Positions 20,505 through 32,857 of a DNA stretch of 64,000 bases are shown in pieces. The position numbers and the translations under genes were made by a program. The stretch comes from Ophiosphaerella korrae (Eukaryota; Ascomycota; Dothideomycetes; Pleosporales; Phaeosphaeriaceae). The stretch spans positions 1 to 64,000 of the forward strand of contig JALNQF010000076.1 of the NCBI GenBank assembly GCA_028456385.1, written 5' to 3'. Each line of letters starts with the position of its first letter. The stretch's first letter is position 1. Below the pieces are notes generated by a model that made no database searches, was not told the origin of the DNA, and saw only the letters and a program-made list of their open reading frames with translations.

Positions 20505-21833
20505 CTAGAACTTACCTAGCTTCTTAGGTATCTTAGTCTTTACCTTAGGAGACCTTTTAGAGCTTCTAGTATTATTAGCTTTTAACTAGTTTCTATCTCT
20601 TACCTTCTCTGGCTTTTCCTATAATAGCTCTAGGACTAGGCTAGTTCTAGGCGATTCTTACCTACAGGTCTCTTCCCTATGCGCGACCATAAGCGAGGTT
20701 CCTAACCGACCCTAGTGTGCTCTGGCCTCTTACAATTACTGACGCTTTTTATCGACTAGTTCCGTTATTACCCAATCATTCTTGCCGGGTGCGGTTTTGG
20801 CTACAATCTGCGCTTATTCCTTTGCTATCTTTGCGATCAGCAAGCTTCTCCAGTAACTCTTTGTTCTTTACATTTTTTCCTAGACACTGCTACTACCTAG
20901 GCATTACTCTATGTAACTAAACGCCCGAAGGCAAAAGGGTTGGTAATTTTTACATAAATATACTAGCAAAAAATGCGAATTTGACGTTAGGTATTGATTG
21001 CGCTACATAAAACGCGGCGTGGTTGGTACTAAAAGCAGCATAGTCCTACCATACGCTGCGTGGAGCCTACTCAGATATATGAATTGTGTTATGTCGCTAC
21101 AGAAACAAGAGCTTTTTACATTTCTATCAAGCTGTATACTAGTAGCTCCAATTTGAGACTCACAAAATAGCGTCCGAGAGCCATTTTAGATCTAGATACG
21201 TCACGGCCTGCTGCTCGCAACGACATCCAGCTCTATGTTTCTTGGATTTAACTGGGTCTTCATGCGAGGATAAGAGTTAGACAAGAACTTTGTATTCCGA
21301 GGTATGGAAGGCTATTGAAAGTCTTGAGCGCAAATGACCATACTCCAGAGAGTATATTAGTTCTAAAGTAAATTATCACAATGGTCATATACGCTCAACA
21401 TCTAGCAAGTCTACCCTTGCCTTTGCCAGACTTCTCCTACTTTGTTCTGCGATAGCGCATACTTATCCACGGCGACAGACACGAGCTAGCAGATATGAAA
21501 CTCACACATGCTCCCACAGCATCGTGATATCAAGACCGAGACAGTAATCGCATCGGATGAATGCCAGTGTCATGTTGGTTCGCGACTCACACGTGCCATG
21601 CACCCCTGTCTCAACCGCACGTGAGGCTTCGGCATGGGCGCGCTAGCGACACGATGTCGCCAAGCATGATCTTACCAAGACGTCGCTACGACTTGCTCAT
21701 GATCGTGGTGGTCGCGTGTGCGCTAGGGTGAAGTGTTGATTCAATAACGTTGCCTTCAGTCTCCGCCGATGCTTGTTCGTTGCATAGCAGCCGCGACGCC
21801 ATCTGCGCCCTGATCTCTCTGCACGTCCTCCAC
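20505..21833. other. Intergenic with possible decayed repeat
   Basis: 20505-20700 is rich in CTAG and TA-type words, like the decayed DNA at the start of the window, and is probably a mutated repeat remnant. 20700-21833 holds no gene that I can support. Confidence 0.35.
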
Positions 21834-23142
21834 CTAGTACCCAACCTCGATTTTGTTCTTGGGTCGCGCCTTGTTGAGACCCTCTAATAATACACAGGCC
21901 TTGCAAACTTCTTGACTTGAAAGATAACCACATTTTTTGCATTGGCCCATGACTTGCTTGTTTGTTTTCCGAGGGGCTATGAGTTTCTTCCCTTTCTTGC
22001 CATTTGTGAGAGGGACGGCGCCACTGTCATGGCGGTTGTGTTGCTTGGCCTGGTGGGCGCTAGATGATGTGATCTCGACTTCGAGATTGTTGTCTGCCGC
22101 TACATCGTTCTGCGATAAGTGCATTTCCATCTTCGCCATATCTCCGCCGACTGTCCTTCCGTTTGCACTTCCACATCCGCCCTCTTCTTCCTCAACAACC
22201 GTTGTTTTGTTGGAACACGTCCCCGCACATCCTTCATCACTTCCTGGTACAAGTCGAGCCATGTCTTCTCCACTCCTTACAACGTCTAGGATTGCGCTTG
22301 GCCGTACGCGCTCAAGGTTCTTGATCAAAGCTCGTGCGCTCCCCCGGAATGCTTCTGGCGAATATATGCACTCGGTGCTAAAATAGTCGAGATTCTTGTG
22401 GTGTGCATAGAGGACAATTTCTTTCTCATACGCGTATTTGAGGGGCTTGCTGCGCTTTATATTGGTATTCGAAGACGGGTCACTTGATGCGGATGGCGTC
22501 GAAGTGACAATCGAGGTCGTTCGTGAAAGTCGAGGGAGGTCGCCTCTCAACACTGTTTTCATCAGCACAACAATTTTTAAAAACAAGAACACTAAACTTA
22601 CAATTCATCAATACAGTCTCCGCCACATCGTCAGCATTATGGCCTGTGACGACGTGCCTTACACCCAATCTCGCCGCCCCACGATCCAGCGCCTGGCGTC
22701 GAAACACGCCACAGTATGTGCAATTTCCCTTCTTTCCCACTTGCTCTACTACTTGATCCATTGTCCATCCATACAGCTCATCGTATCCAAGAATGGTCAA
22801 ATCCATCCCGTACTGCTCCGCATTTCTCTTTACCGTCTCCAGACTATCATCTCTGTAGCCCTTTATACCCTCGTCTATCGACAGTAGTATCAGATCAAGG
22901 CCGTAATCATAGCGCTCATTGAGCGTTTTGAGAACGCTAGCTAAGACAGTGCTGTCTTTGCCACCCGAGGCGCCGATGGCGATTTTCTCACCGCGTGTGA
23001 ACAGCGCGTTGGAGGTGATGGTGTGGTGGATTTCGGTCTCGAACACGCGGATGAAGCAAATTTTGCAGAGCTTGGAGTGGTCCTTGGGGCGGAGAATCAG
23101 GGCGCGGTTTGTGTGGCAGAGCACACATGGAGTCGGTGGCAT
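21834..23142 (-). CDS. CTU1/NCS6: Cytoplasmic tRNA 2-thiolation protein 1
   Basis: Two exons, 22602-23142 and 21834-22552, join in phase across a 49-bp intron (GTAAGT...AACAG) and give 419 residues. The protein begins with a zinc-binding CxxC pair (CVLC, CKIC) and contains the PP-loop ATP pyrophosphatase motif SGGKDS (about residue 58). CTYCG and [14 protein letters not shown] follow, and it ends in a second zinc cluster ([16 protein letters not shown]). With NCS2/CTU2 it thiolates the wobble uridine of tRNA Lys, Glu and Gln in the cytosol, taking sulfur from URM1. About 90 residues before the last zinc cluster are a low-complexity acidic and basic insertion (around 280-370), which is long for the family. 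It is divergent from the GNAT gene at 23575. Confidence 0.95.
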
Positions 23143-23574
23143 TCTGGCGCAGTGTGTGAAGATTGCTGGAGCGTTGCGGGGAAATCGTGAAGAATAAATG
23201 CGTGAGTCATTTGTGCAAATCGACGCGAGTCATGAAGGACTCCACCACACCAACATCAAAGAAGCGCGTTCTTCGTCTGCGCATTCGTCGCGATCTGTAA
23301 ACTTAGTAAATTGAAAACATCATGAAAGAAAAGCCCCAGGTTTCGCTCTTGTCGGCTGTGCTGCTCATAATTTTGTTTGCATCGTTGCCCCTTTTAGAAT
23401 GGCGCAGTACCTCGATTGCCCCCTCCTTGCATCGTATCTGCAGTGCTTATTGGCTTTACAACCACCTCTATCACGTCACACCGTTGGATTTAGATAGCAC
23501 ATGCCAAGTCCACAACACATTCATGCTATAAACCCCCCAAACACAATCACACTAGGGATAAACCAGACTTCGCC
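23143..23574. other. Shared upstream region of CTU1 and the GNAT gene
   Basis: 432 bases between divergent genes. A 69-codon frame inside has no support and is ignored. Confidence 0.4.
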
Positions 23575-24568
23575 ATGTCTTCCACAGCACCTAAGCATGT
23601 GGTCCGCTCCGCAAAGAATCTCGAAGAAGCCAAATCGCTCTGGTGGCCCTTGATGCAAGAGCTAGGCTGGGTTCGCATATTCATGCCCCTCAAACCTTGC
23701 AGCTTGGATTAACAACTCCCAGAACCGCGCCGCAGACGACGCCAAAACCCATTATGAAGTAGCTCACAAAGGGACGAACTGGCTACTCCTCGTTCCAGAA
23801 TCAACAAACACGCCACAAGGCATGATAATACCATTCATCTACCCCAACAACACGGGCTGGGTCGGCTTCTTCATCATGAACGCCGCCTTCCGCGGTAAAG
23901 GCCTAGGCCGTGAATTGTGGAAGGAGATGGAGCTTCGGTTCCGCGAGGCAGGCACTTCCGTCATTGGCCTTGACGGCGTGGAAGAGCAAGTGCAGACATA
24001 TGCACGCCGCGGTTTTGAAGACTATGCTAGGATCCCACTCATGACGCGGGAGTCACCTCGTAACAAGCCGATTGAGGTAACATGGGGTCACGAAGATGCT
24101 GTTGAGTTGGAAGACTTGCGAAACGTTGATCCGAAGGCGTTGGCGAAACTAGACTGCGAACATGCCGGGCTGGATCGGTCGGCGTACTGGGCTACGGGTG
24201 TACTTACGGCTCGTCCCCATGCAATGGGCTTCGCTATTAAAACCCATGGTGAACTCACGGGTTTTATATACGCGCGTCGGTGTCAGGAGGGAGTTCGAGT
24301 TGGCCCGTTGTATGCGGCAACGTACTCGCAAGCCCGGCAGCTATTACACAAATTGATGAGTGACTTTCACAAACTTGAAGGTACGTTTATAGCTGAAGTA
24401 TTTGGCTCGAATACGGAAGGTAAGAAGGTGTTTGAAGAGCTGGGCTGGGACTATACTGGTATGGATTACCACCGGATGTGGTTGCACAATAAAGCACCTA
24501 TGGAGCAGCAGCCAGGTGGTAAGGGAACCAAAGGAATGTTTGCAATATTTGATGCATGTGCCGGATAG
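23575..24568 (+). CDS. GNAT-family N-acetyltransferase
   Basis: Exons 23575-23670 and 23723-24568 give 313 residues. The 52-bp intron 23671-23722 has a weak donor (GTTCGC), branch TTAAC and acceptor CCCAG. I chose it because it joins LGW to NRAADDAKTHYEV in phase, while reading through meets a stop. Residues about 55-130 form the acetyl-CoA-binding GNAT core with the loop RGKGLGRELW. Residues about 185-290 look like the second, C-terminal GNAT-like domain found in a fungal and bacterial subgroup. The substrate is unknown. Confidence 0.85.
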
Positions 24569-24823
24569 AACCCAGTGCAAACTAGCGAGTAGTGAGAGCA
24601 AGGAAATGTAATTATTGTCTACTAATTACTAAGTGTAACCCCTCCATCTAGGTATATCAAGTGAGGGAAATAATGGTGATGCATTATGAATGACAACAAT
24701 GTCAAGTTTAGAACAAGTCCTCAGGAAAAATGACCCAGAACTCCGTTCAAATGCTGTCACACCAATCCATGCACCCCAAACGCCACTTTCCATGCAGTGA
24801 ACCAATCTAACGGTTCGAGAAGT

Positions 24824-27723
24824 CTAAATCTGGAAGCCAAAAGAGCCGCTAAGCTTCCATGGCCCTTTCACGGTAACGGTATTCTTGGTCGAGTCAAACG
24901 AGCCAGTCGCAAAACCGGTGTTCTCTTGTCCCAGGACTACAACCTGGGAAACCTCAACGCTCTCGCCACTTGCACCTGTGTATCCAAATGTGCCGGAAGT
25001 GCTGAACTTGCCGTTGGAGTAAGTAAATTGGACCTCAGTAGCATCGGGCTGGTCAATGTGCTCGCCCTCGTCGAGGTACAAGCTGCCCTTTGCGTTCCCA
25101 TCCGCGTCAGGTGCGATCAAAACAACAAAAGGTTGTTGTCGTAGAGCCTTGGTTGTGTTGGCACTATTCGCACGTTGTGGGATGATGCTGCCGCCACGAA
25201 CGTGGATCGGGATGTCAGAGTACGAGAGGTTTGACTCTGTAACATTCGCCCCCTGGCCCTCAACCCTCGCGCCTGTCCAGTAATTGTAAAAAACACCCTT
25301 GGGTAGATAGTAGGTAACAGTGTTAGAATTGTCCTCAGTGACGGGCGAGATGAGTAGACTGTCACCATAAAACCACTGGTGTTGGATGCCGAATGTGTTC
25401 GGGTCATTTGGATAGAGGAAGAATAGGGGGTTTATCATCGGTGTGCCGTCCTTTGACTGATGATAGAGAGCGGTATAAATGTAGTCAAGTAATTTGTACC
25501 GTGTATCAATAGCCTTCTTTGCTGCCTCAGCAACACTTGGCCACTGGTAAAACTCTTGATGTCGCGTACTGATTTCGGCGTGGTTGCGGTAGAATGGTTG
25601 GAAGGCACCAAGCATGGCCCATCGTGCACACATGTGTTCCTCCGCGTTGTCATTGAAGCCGCAAACGTCAGACCCAACCATCGGCATTTGATGCATAGAA
25701 ACAAAAGAAAGCATCTGACGAATAGTTGTACGGTAGTGTTCCCAGCTCGATTGATTGTCACCAAACCAGTGTGAGACCTTGCGGCCAGTACCAGCAAAGG
25801 TGGACCGAGTAAGAACGAAGGGCCGGAGTCCAGGCCGACGCGAGAGCATAGAAGCCTGGGTTGCATGTGCCATCATGTGGCCGTAGAAGTTGTGCGTATC
25901 GTACTGCCGGCTCCCATCGTAGTTTGAGGTGTTGGTGAAGATAGTGAAATCCGTCAAGTTACCACGATGATTCTGGATATGATACGAGGGGTAGAACCAC
26001 TCTCGGTCTTGAAAACCCTTTGACGTACCTGCCTCACGACCGTTAATATAAGTTGCACGCCGCGAGCCAGACTCGAATGGGTCAATATCACGAGCCCTGA
26101 CTGAAGGTTGAAGTGATGATCCAGGCTGGAAAGAAGCAGGAAAACCAGGAATTGGGCGACCCGTATTAGGACGTGGAGCGTTGGTTGGGCGCGGTGGGAT
26201 TCCCTCATCGATCTCCTTTTGGCGCGCATTACACTTGTTCTGATTTTCACAGAAGTTGGAAGCCTCATTCATGTCAACCCAAAGGCCGTCGAGGTCAATG
26301 CCAGAATCCTTGCTAAAGGTACTTTCGATTTCATCAGTCCACCACTTCTGCGTGTTGGGCGCAAACCAATCGGGCCAAGCCACAGCGCCAGGCCATTGAA
26401 CCCCGAGGAGATCCGTGCCATCAGCGTGCTTAAGGAAGACATCCATTTCATGTCCCTTTTGGTATGGCGTGTAATTGCCAACCGCATGAATACCAGGATC
26501 AAGAATAACGACATAGCGCTGATCTCGCTGGTGAAGAGTGCTGACCAGCTCACGCATCTTAGAGAGTGGGAAACGTTCAGCATCGGTTGTGAAATCTTCG
26601 CGAAGGTTCATATAATCTATGACCACCCGATTAGTATATCTTGGTCACAATAAGTAGGGAGTCTTACCAATATCTGTCCACATGACTTCCAGTGGGATTC
26701 CAGCAGTTGAATAGTTAGCAACCACTTCAGCAACCATGTTAACATCCCAGTAGCCGTATTTGCATTGATGGAAGCCAAAAGTCCAGTAAGGATACATCGC
26801 AGAGTGGCCAACAACATCTGCATACTGCCTAGATACATCTGCGGGCTGCTTACCAGCCATAAAGTAAAGATCGATGATACCCCCGATAGTGTTGTATTCC
26901 AGGTATTGAGTACCGCTTTGATCCTGAGCCATATCAATGTTCATGGGGCTTGAGTTGAGAAGGAAGACACCATGGGTGCCCCTGTCGCCGCGATGATCAA
27001 AATACACAGGGTGCGAGCCGTAGAGATTGGCCTTGTTAGGAATGTTTGGTGACTCTGAATTCAACATAACGCGTTGGTAATTTTTGCTGAAGCGAAAAGA
27101 ATCACTGTGCTCGCCAAGGCCGTAGAGATTAGGGTCTTTGGGGAGGTTGGTGCGCAGGCGGACGTATTGCTTTTCGAAGACCAGTGGTACCGCTGACGTG
27201 TCAAATAGTACTTCATCATTCTCCTTGCGCTTAACAGTAAAGGAAAATGGTTTCTCGACAATGTTGAACTCCAGGGCCGCACCAGAAGCAGCGGCCTCCT
27301 CATTCTTGGGACGGGGCAAAATCTCTTCTTGTACCTGAAAAACCTCAAGGCCAGCATCGAAGATCTTGACGTGAAGGCGCGTATCTAGCTTGCATCAGCG
27401 TGCTGTTTGTAGGAACGCTTTACAACTAAATGTTGCGGAATGCAGGGGGGAGATCTTGAGTACTTACTTGTCTGATATTCAACGACTAGTTTAAGATCCT
27501 TGAGATCGTCACTATAGACGTTACAAGCGTCACCGGCGAGGGTGAGGTCTGCGGTAAGACTCGAATCGGTCTTGACTACGTTCGAGGCGGCATATCCAGG
27601 ACAGGCGTTAGGATCAGCGGCTCGGGCTTGAAGTGCGCTGGTATGGACGGTGTGATGTGGAAAGGGTACTGCAGCACCCAGGCTCGCATACGAGGCGAGC
27701 GCCAGGAGCAGTGAGTTGAGCAT
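24824..27723 (-). CDS. Secreted GH31 alpha-glucosidase
   Basis: Three exons (27468-27723, 26668-27384, 24824-26616) join in phase through introns of 83 and 51 bp, giving 921 residues. A signal peptide is at residues 1 to about 19 (MLNSLLLALASYASLGAA). An N-terminal beta-sandwich is followed by the catalytic barrel. The nucleophile is probably Asp439 in LWVDMNEASNF and the acid/base Asp611 in HWFGDNQSS, both GH31 signatures. C-terminal beta domains hold HVRGGSIIP. The enzyme should release glucose from the non-reducing ends of maltose and malto-oligosaccharides outside the cell, like Aspergillus alpha-glucosidases. It may also transglycosylate; that is family knowledge. Confidence 0.95.
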
Positions 27724-27786
27724 CTTCGATCACAATCGGGTGGTTGAGAAGAGGCGTTTTTCGAAAGATTGAGGCTCCCACGAGGT

Positions 27787-27793
27787 CTTTATA
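27787..27793 (-). promoter_or_regulatory. Candidate TATA box of the alpha-glucosidase gene
   Basis: TATAAAG on the minus strand, about 65 bases upstream of the ATG at 27723. Spacing fits a TATA element. Confidence 0.45.
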
Positions 27794-27799
27794 TTGGCG

Positions 27800-29476
27800 G
27801 CGGAGACCGCTTGATGCGTTTGTAGTGAATCTTGAAATATCACCCAACGATTCGAAAACTAGGCCGAAAGTAACCTGCTCTCAACCCAGTGAGGGCTACA
27901 TATGCTACCTTAGATGTATTGTGCCCTTGCCGCATGATACCTGAGTGAAAATAGTCGTTCCCCAGATCCTTGGTAGCAAGGGTGTTGCGGCTACTCGCCT
28001 GGCCTGAGATTAACATGGGCATGTCCTAACCGTCAAATGGCCAATATACCGCTGAAACTATAGCGCGAATCACCGACGATTAGGACTGCCTCTAGGGCCT
28101 TATGGCCGGCGCGTATGCGCCGCGGGGGTAAAGGATATTGTATGGTCGACATAGTTGTTGTCGTGGAATTAGAATTGCTACAAGCGCCTCTAGGTAACTC
28201 ACACCTTCCTAGAAGATTTAGGGAAATTTGGTCAAGACAAAAACGTCAGGACGTACCGTTCCCGTGGGGCACGCGGCTGTATTGGCCATGGATCTGTCAG
28301 GGGCGGCCTCGAAACGCGATCATCAGGGCAGGACACCCGAATAGGTGCCCAGAGCAGGTCTTAACCGGGTCGAGCTCTTGACTCCATGTTCCTCCTTGCA
28401 CGCCGAGCCTGCGCAGGGTGCCTGCAGCGAAAAGGAGGTCCCGAGTGCGTGCGTCTGAACATAGTGGTGACGTTTGACAGGCCTGTGGGCGCATCACTTG
28501 CAGGGCTCGTGTGAACTGAGTGTGGGGATGATTTGAGCAGCCACCCGAGCTAAGCTTTTTAGCGATGCACTCAACACCCGCGTCACATGCGTTTAGTGGC
28601 TGACGACTTCGACCGCAATCTCAGACCCCTCATCATCCTGGGTGACGGATCCGATCACCATCTGTCGAGATCTCCTTTTCGCGTGCGCTCCTGTACCGAG
28701 TCTAGCATCGTGAGGCACGCGACGCTTGGAGCGTTATCGCCATGCCACGCATGGAACACGAGTCTCGTGCCTTTTCACCCCGGGCAAAGGCACGACTGCA
28801 CTCTGTGCTTTTTCTTGCGTGGCAACGGTATCGGCAGTAACTGCCCTCCGGCCATGATATTGCGGAGATAAAGACCTGCATACTTGAAACAGATGTGATC
28901 CGCTCAATATTCCATCCCAGTCCATACCTGCCTCCAGAGTTTGCCGCTTGCGAGTAACTTTCCAAAGGATCCTCTAGCGCCCATCAATGCAAGCAAATAG
29001 GCTTTGATGATTGCTCCATCTCTTTTGTGATGAGGTGATCAGCCTGTAATTCTGACTGCGAACATGCTCAGTTCGACTGGGTAGAGCATTTCCAGCGGCA
29101 AGCCCAGGCCGATTCAAGGGATAACAGATTTATTGGACTCAGGGTCCGCGTTTGGTCACATAGGCTGCAGCTGGGAGCATAGCCTACTTCAGAATGCTGC
29201 TGCATGGCGAAACGATGTTCTTGGTGGCATTCTACAACTGTTGAGGAATCCTAAGCGTCTTGGACAAATATTAGCAACACGGCCAGCTTGCACAGCTCAG
29301 TTTAGTTTAGGGAAAGCGGTTAGATATGTTCATGCTGTAGGCCTAATATTTTGTTCACGGGTCAGGTAGCACTGAAATCAACAAAGCACGTGTAAGGCAC
29401 GCGACCTTCACGCGTGACGTCACCCCGGGCGCGCCACGCCCGGTTATCGATAAGCCTCAATCTCGAGGCGATAACA
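27800..29476. other. Long intergenic region, no gene seen
   Basis: About 1.7 kb between the divergent alpha-glucosidase and MDP-1-type genes. The open frames are short and lack motifs. I looked for tRNA-like boxes around 29050-29100 and found none convincing. The left part probably contains control sites of the alpha-glucosidase gene, but none can be named. Confidence 0.4.
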
Positions 29477-30276
29477 ATGGCCACGTTACATGCCATGCTT
29501 CCAGTTTGCGTGACCCTCCGCCAGTGCCGCCTTTCCTATCGCCGTGATTTTATTGTTTTTATTTTGCTGGCAGTAGGTCTCACAATGCTCCGCCGTAATG
29601 GTGCACCGTCCATGTCAACAGAGACACTCACCGCAACCACAACGACCGCATCGCTCCCCGAGAAAACGCCGTGGCCATCTACTTTCACAGATGGTTTGCC
29701 ACTCCCAAAAGTAATCGTCTTTGATCTCGACTACACTCTTTGGCCGTTTTGGGTGGACACACATGTGACTGGACCAATCAAGGCAGTGGAGGGAGGCCTG
29801 AAGGTTAAAGACAGATATGGCGAAGGCTACGGCTTCTACAGCGATGTCGGAGGTATACTAGAGGCGGTATGCGTTCTTACATATCCATGGAATAAAGTAA
29901 AAGACTCATCCAAGTCCAGCTAAAAGCAAAATCTATCCTCATCAGTGTCGCATCCCGCACATCCGCACCAGACCTAGGCCGCGAAATGCTGAAGCTTCTC
30001 AAAATACCAAGCCCCTCCGGTTCCTCAGGACACGCCATAGACTACTTCCAACATATGCAAATATACCCGGGTAGCAAGACAACACACTTCAATCGGATAC
30101 ATAGAGATAGCGGTATCAAGTACGACGAGATGCTATTCTTTGATGACGAGAGCAGAAATAAGAACGTTGAAGTCCTGGGTGTTACCATGTGGCTCATCAG
30201 AGATGGTGTGACTAGAGATGAGATCGATGCAGGTATTAGAAGCTGGAGGACGAGGACTAAACGAACAAAAGCCTAG
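29477..30276 (+). CDS. Magnesium-dependent phosphatase-1 type HAD phosphatase
   Basis: Exons 29477-29866 and 29920-30276 join in phase across a 53-bp intron (GTATGC...TCCAG). The HAD catalytic motif FDLDYTLWP marks the MDP-1/acid phosphatase family. Motif II lies in LISVASRTS and the acidic motif IV in FFDDESRN. MDP-1 dephosphorylates protein phosphotyrosine and small sugar or glycation phosphates. Two starts are possible. The ATG at 29612 (MSTETL) gives 203 residues, near the usual length. The ATG at 29477 adds a stretch with a hydrophobic segment (FIVFILLAVGLTML) that could be a membrane anchor or targeting sequence. Confidence 0.9.
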
Positions 30277-31423
30277 AGAAGGACCATACACGAATCACGA
30301 CCGCGGTAGATGACCGATATGCGAATATTATACCACGTCGTTCCTATCTCATACCCATGCCACTGTCAATTCTCCCTCACCCGTCACTTTCTTGCGCAAC
30401 TCGATTTGTTTCCTCATTCGATATGGAAGACTACAAACGAACGATGAGTCTAATTATATGCCCCAATATTTCCTCTTTTAGGAAATTTGTTGTAGTTATG
30501 GCGAATACTGAGAGGGGAATTAGGAAAGTAGTAAGAGAGACAATCATCAAGGTTAAATCGGGAGAATGATGACACAAAATTATTTTGACATGAATTCCTG
30601 CATGCAAGGATACACTTACTCACACAAAGCAAAGAAGTAAGCTCCACAATTCTCGCAGTGTCGAGCTACATTCGCATCTCTCATAACCCTGGGTAAAGCT
30701 ACGCTCCCACTATTTCAAGCATACTGAGCTCTCTCACCTCACTGGCTGAAGGTAGTGAGAAATCTTCTCGCTTTGAGGAATGACCTTATAGCCTTACTTA
30801 AAGGCTTCAGGCTTAAACCAATATCTTTCTACTTCCGTGTTATCACTGTCACCTCTGCCGCTTCTTCTCCGCTTCAACTACACGCCTAAAATGGCCCCAA
30901 CTTATCACAGTACGCATCAGAGAAAAAACAGAAGTGCGAAGAGCAGGTCGAAAGGCGGCGTCATCAAAACAAGTATATTGCAAACTCCTCCTGACTTTTG
31001 GTTGATTCTAATACAATCATAACTTCTAGAGCTCCGAGGTGGATGCACGCGAAGCCCAACTTCGGTTTCGGCAGTGCGTAGCTAATTTCTAACGGCCGCT
31101 AAAAGCGCGCGGTCTAGTTCCCATTTGCAACCAATTCCCCGCAGTCGATCATCCTTCGCATTCATCGCCCATGCACGCCAATATATTTCTCCAAGGCTAT
31201 TTGAATTATGCAGCTAAATGCATGTTTATCGTGCACCTGCCTCTAGGGTTGAACCTCTGAGGGGAAGCTGGATACCTATTGAGTAGATATTACAACTCTA
31301 ATTGACCAGGGCTGGATTTCATCCCTGTTACATACATGGCGTAATTACCCCATACGTAACATTCACTGTGCAAAAGCGGATTCAAGTTGACTCAAGCGTG
31401 ATAATTGCTTGCATGAACACAGG
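30277..31423. other. Intergenic, no gene seen
   Basis: About 1.1 kb. Short open frames (for example 30837-31022) show no motif and no support, so none is called. Confidence 0.35.
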
Positions 31424-31430
31424 TATAAAG
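31424..31430 (+). promoter_or_regulatory. Candidate TATA box of the CVNH-like gene
   Basis: TATAAAG, 69 bases upstream of the ATG at 31493, at a normal distance for a TATA element. Confidence 0.45.
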
Positions 31431-31492
31431 TATCTGGAAGCCACGATCCAAGTTACTAACCTCAGCTCAACCTCCAGATAGCTTTGCCCAAC

Positions 31493-32429
31493 ATGTCAAT
31501 CCACTCGCTCCTCCTCAGTGCTCTTGCTCTAGCTCCTATCTCCATAAATGCAGCTCCTACTACTGCTAGTTCGATCAAAAACTGCATCAACATTCGCGTA
31601 TCAGGAGCGTATCTCGTGGGAGAGTGTTTGACAGGCCAGGACGCGACGACACGCATTGAGAGCACCGTGTTCCTGCCCTCGAATGTTAGAACTCGAAATG
31701 ACAGACTTTCGGTACGTCTTAATAGCAAGGAGGAGCAAAAAAGCCAGCAATATAAACGTTGCTAATTCACGCCAGTAGGGACAAGGCGACTCAAACACAG
31801 CATTCAACCGTTGTGTAAACTGCCAGGTCATCAGTGACCTAGTATTGACTTGTCAATGCAGCGAAACAACATACCCTGCCCTCGGCCCAGTCAGCAGCAT
31901 CAACCTCGGTGAGAATCCCTCCTCACTCAAGCATGCCAAACAAGCCTGCTAACCATCCGCAGCGGAGCACATCAAAGCCTACTCGGACTTCCTCCTCTCA
32001 GACCTAAACCGCACACCCAAGCCTCCTACCACCGCCAGCACTGTCAAGTCCCCCTCAGACCCACGCTAGGACGTGCGACAGGGCGGGGGCTTCTGCTATG
32101 CCCCCGGCACCGACGTCTGCAAGTCTTTCTCGGGACCCGTCAACGGGGGCAAGTGCCCCGACTTCAAGACCGTCATCAGCGGCGAGGGAGAACCGCGCAA
32201 GTGCGTCACCTATGACATCCCTACTAACCCTCCGTACCATTACGCCTGGGAGTACATGAATATTGCTGCGGCGTCGGGCGCGTGGGAATTCTTGTATTAC
32301 GACAATTTGGGGTGTGGGGGCGAGCCGTTTAGGGTTGTTAAGAGCGCGGGATTGGGCCAGTGCTTGCGCTTGGGTAACAATAGGGTAGTGGGCTACACGG
32401 CGAAGCCACTTTGGAATGCGGATTATTAG
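31493..32429 (+). CDS. Secreted cyanovirin-N-like protein, interrupted by an in-frame TAG
   Basis: Exons 31493-31711, 31779-31908 and from 31963 join in phase across introns of 67 and 54 bp. A signal peptide (SLLLSALALAPISINA) is followed by SIKNCINI, YLVGECLTG, FNRCVNCQV, LVLTCQC and SINLAEHI. This order of Cys-bearing strands and the final SINL.EHI resemble the CVNH fold, a mannose-binding lectin-like domain. After 151 codons there is a TAG at 32067-32069. The same frame then stays open for 118 more codons to 32429, with six Cys (FCYAPGTDVC, CPDF, CVTYD, LGCGG, GQCLRLG). That continuation looks like real protein. Either the gene is truncated by a CAG-to-TAG change, or the stop is read through, or an intron removes it; no consensus intron was found. 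Confidence 0.6.
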
Positions 32430-32857
32430 GTGTGTGCGAGTGAGGGCGGTATTCTGTAAAGGCATTGTGCCTGATGATGCGGGTTGAGCTTGTAATGAGG
32501 TGTGTAGACAATGCGAATGGTAGTCAATCTGTGGTGTTATCCTGTTCATCTTATTCAAGTTGATAATTTAGTTAGTGACGACGTTAATCTCAACATCTTT
32601 GCTCAAACGTATGATATCATTCGCTTACCTGCTTTTATACCAATCTCGGATAGAATCAGGGTGGTGTCGATTTTGTTCCAGATCTGAGGGACATAGAATG
32701 CGCCCCCAATTTGAGAAGCTTAGCAAGGGGTATTTATGATACCGATGGTTACTGACATATTTCTTGACCCGCAAACTCTGGAGCGACGTAGCGTATGGTA
32801 TTTCCCTTAGTTATCCAATATCAAGAAACGACGAACTATGTATGCGCTATTCCAACC
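32430..32857. other. Intergenic between convergent genes
   Basis: 428 bases downstream of both the CVNH-like and CorA-like genes. Nothing recognised. Confidence 0.4.

Noticed and set aside
29040..29110. Possible tRNA-like sequence (TTCGACTGGGTAGAGC and a GGCCGATTCAAGGG stretch)
   Set aside because: The stems do not pair into a cloverleaf and the B box does not match GGTTCRANNCC. Not reported as a tRNA.
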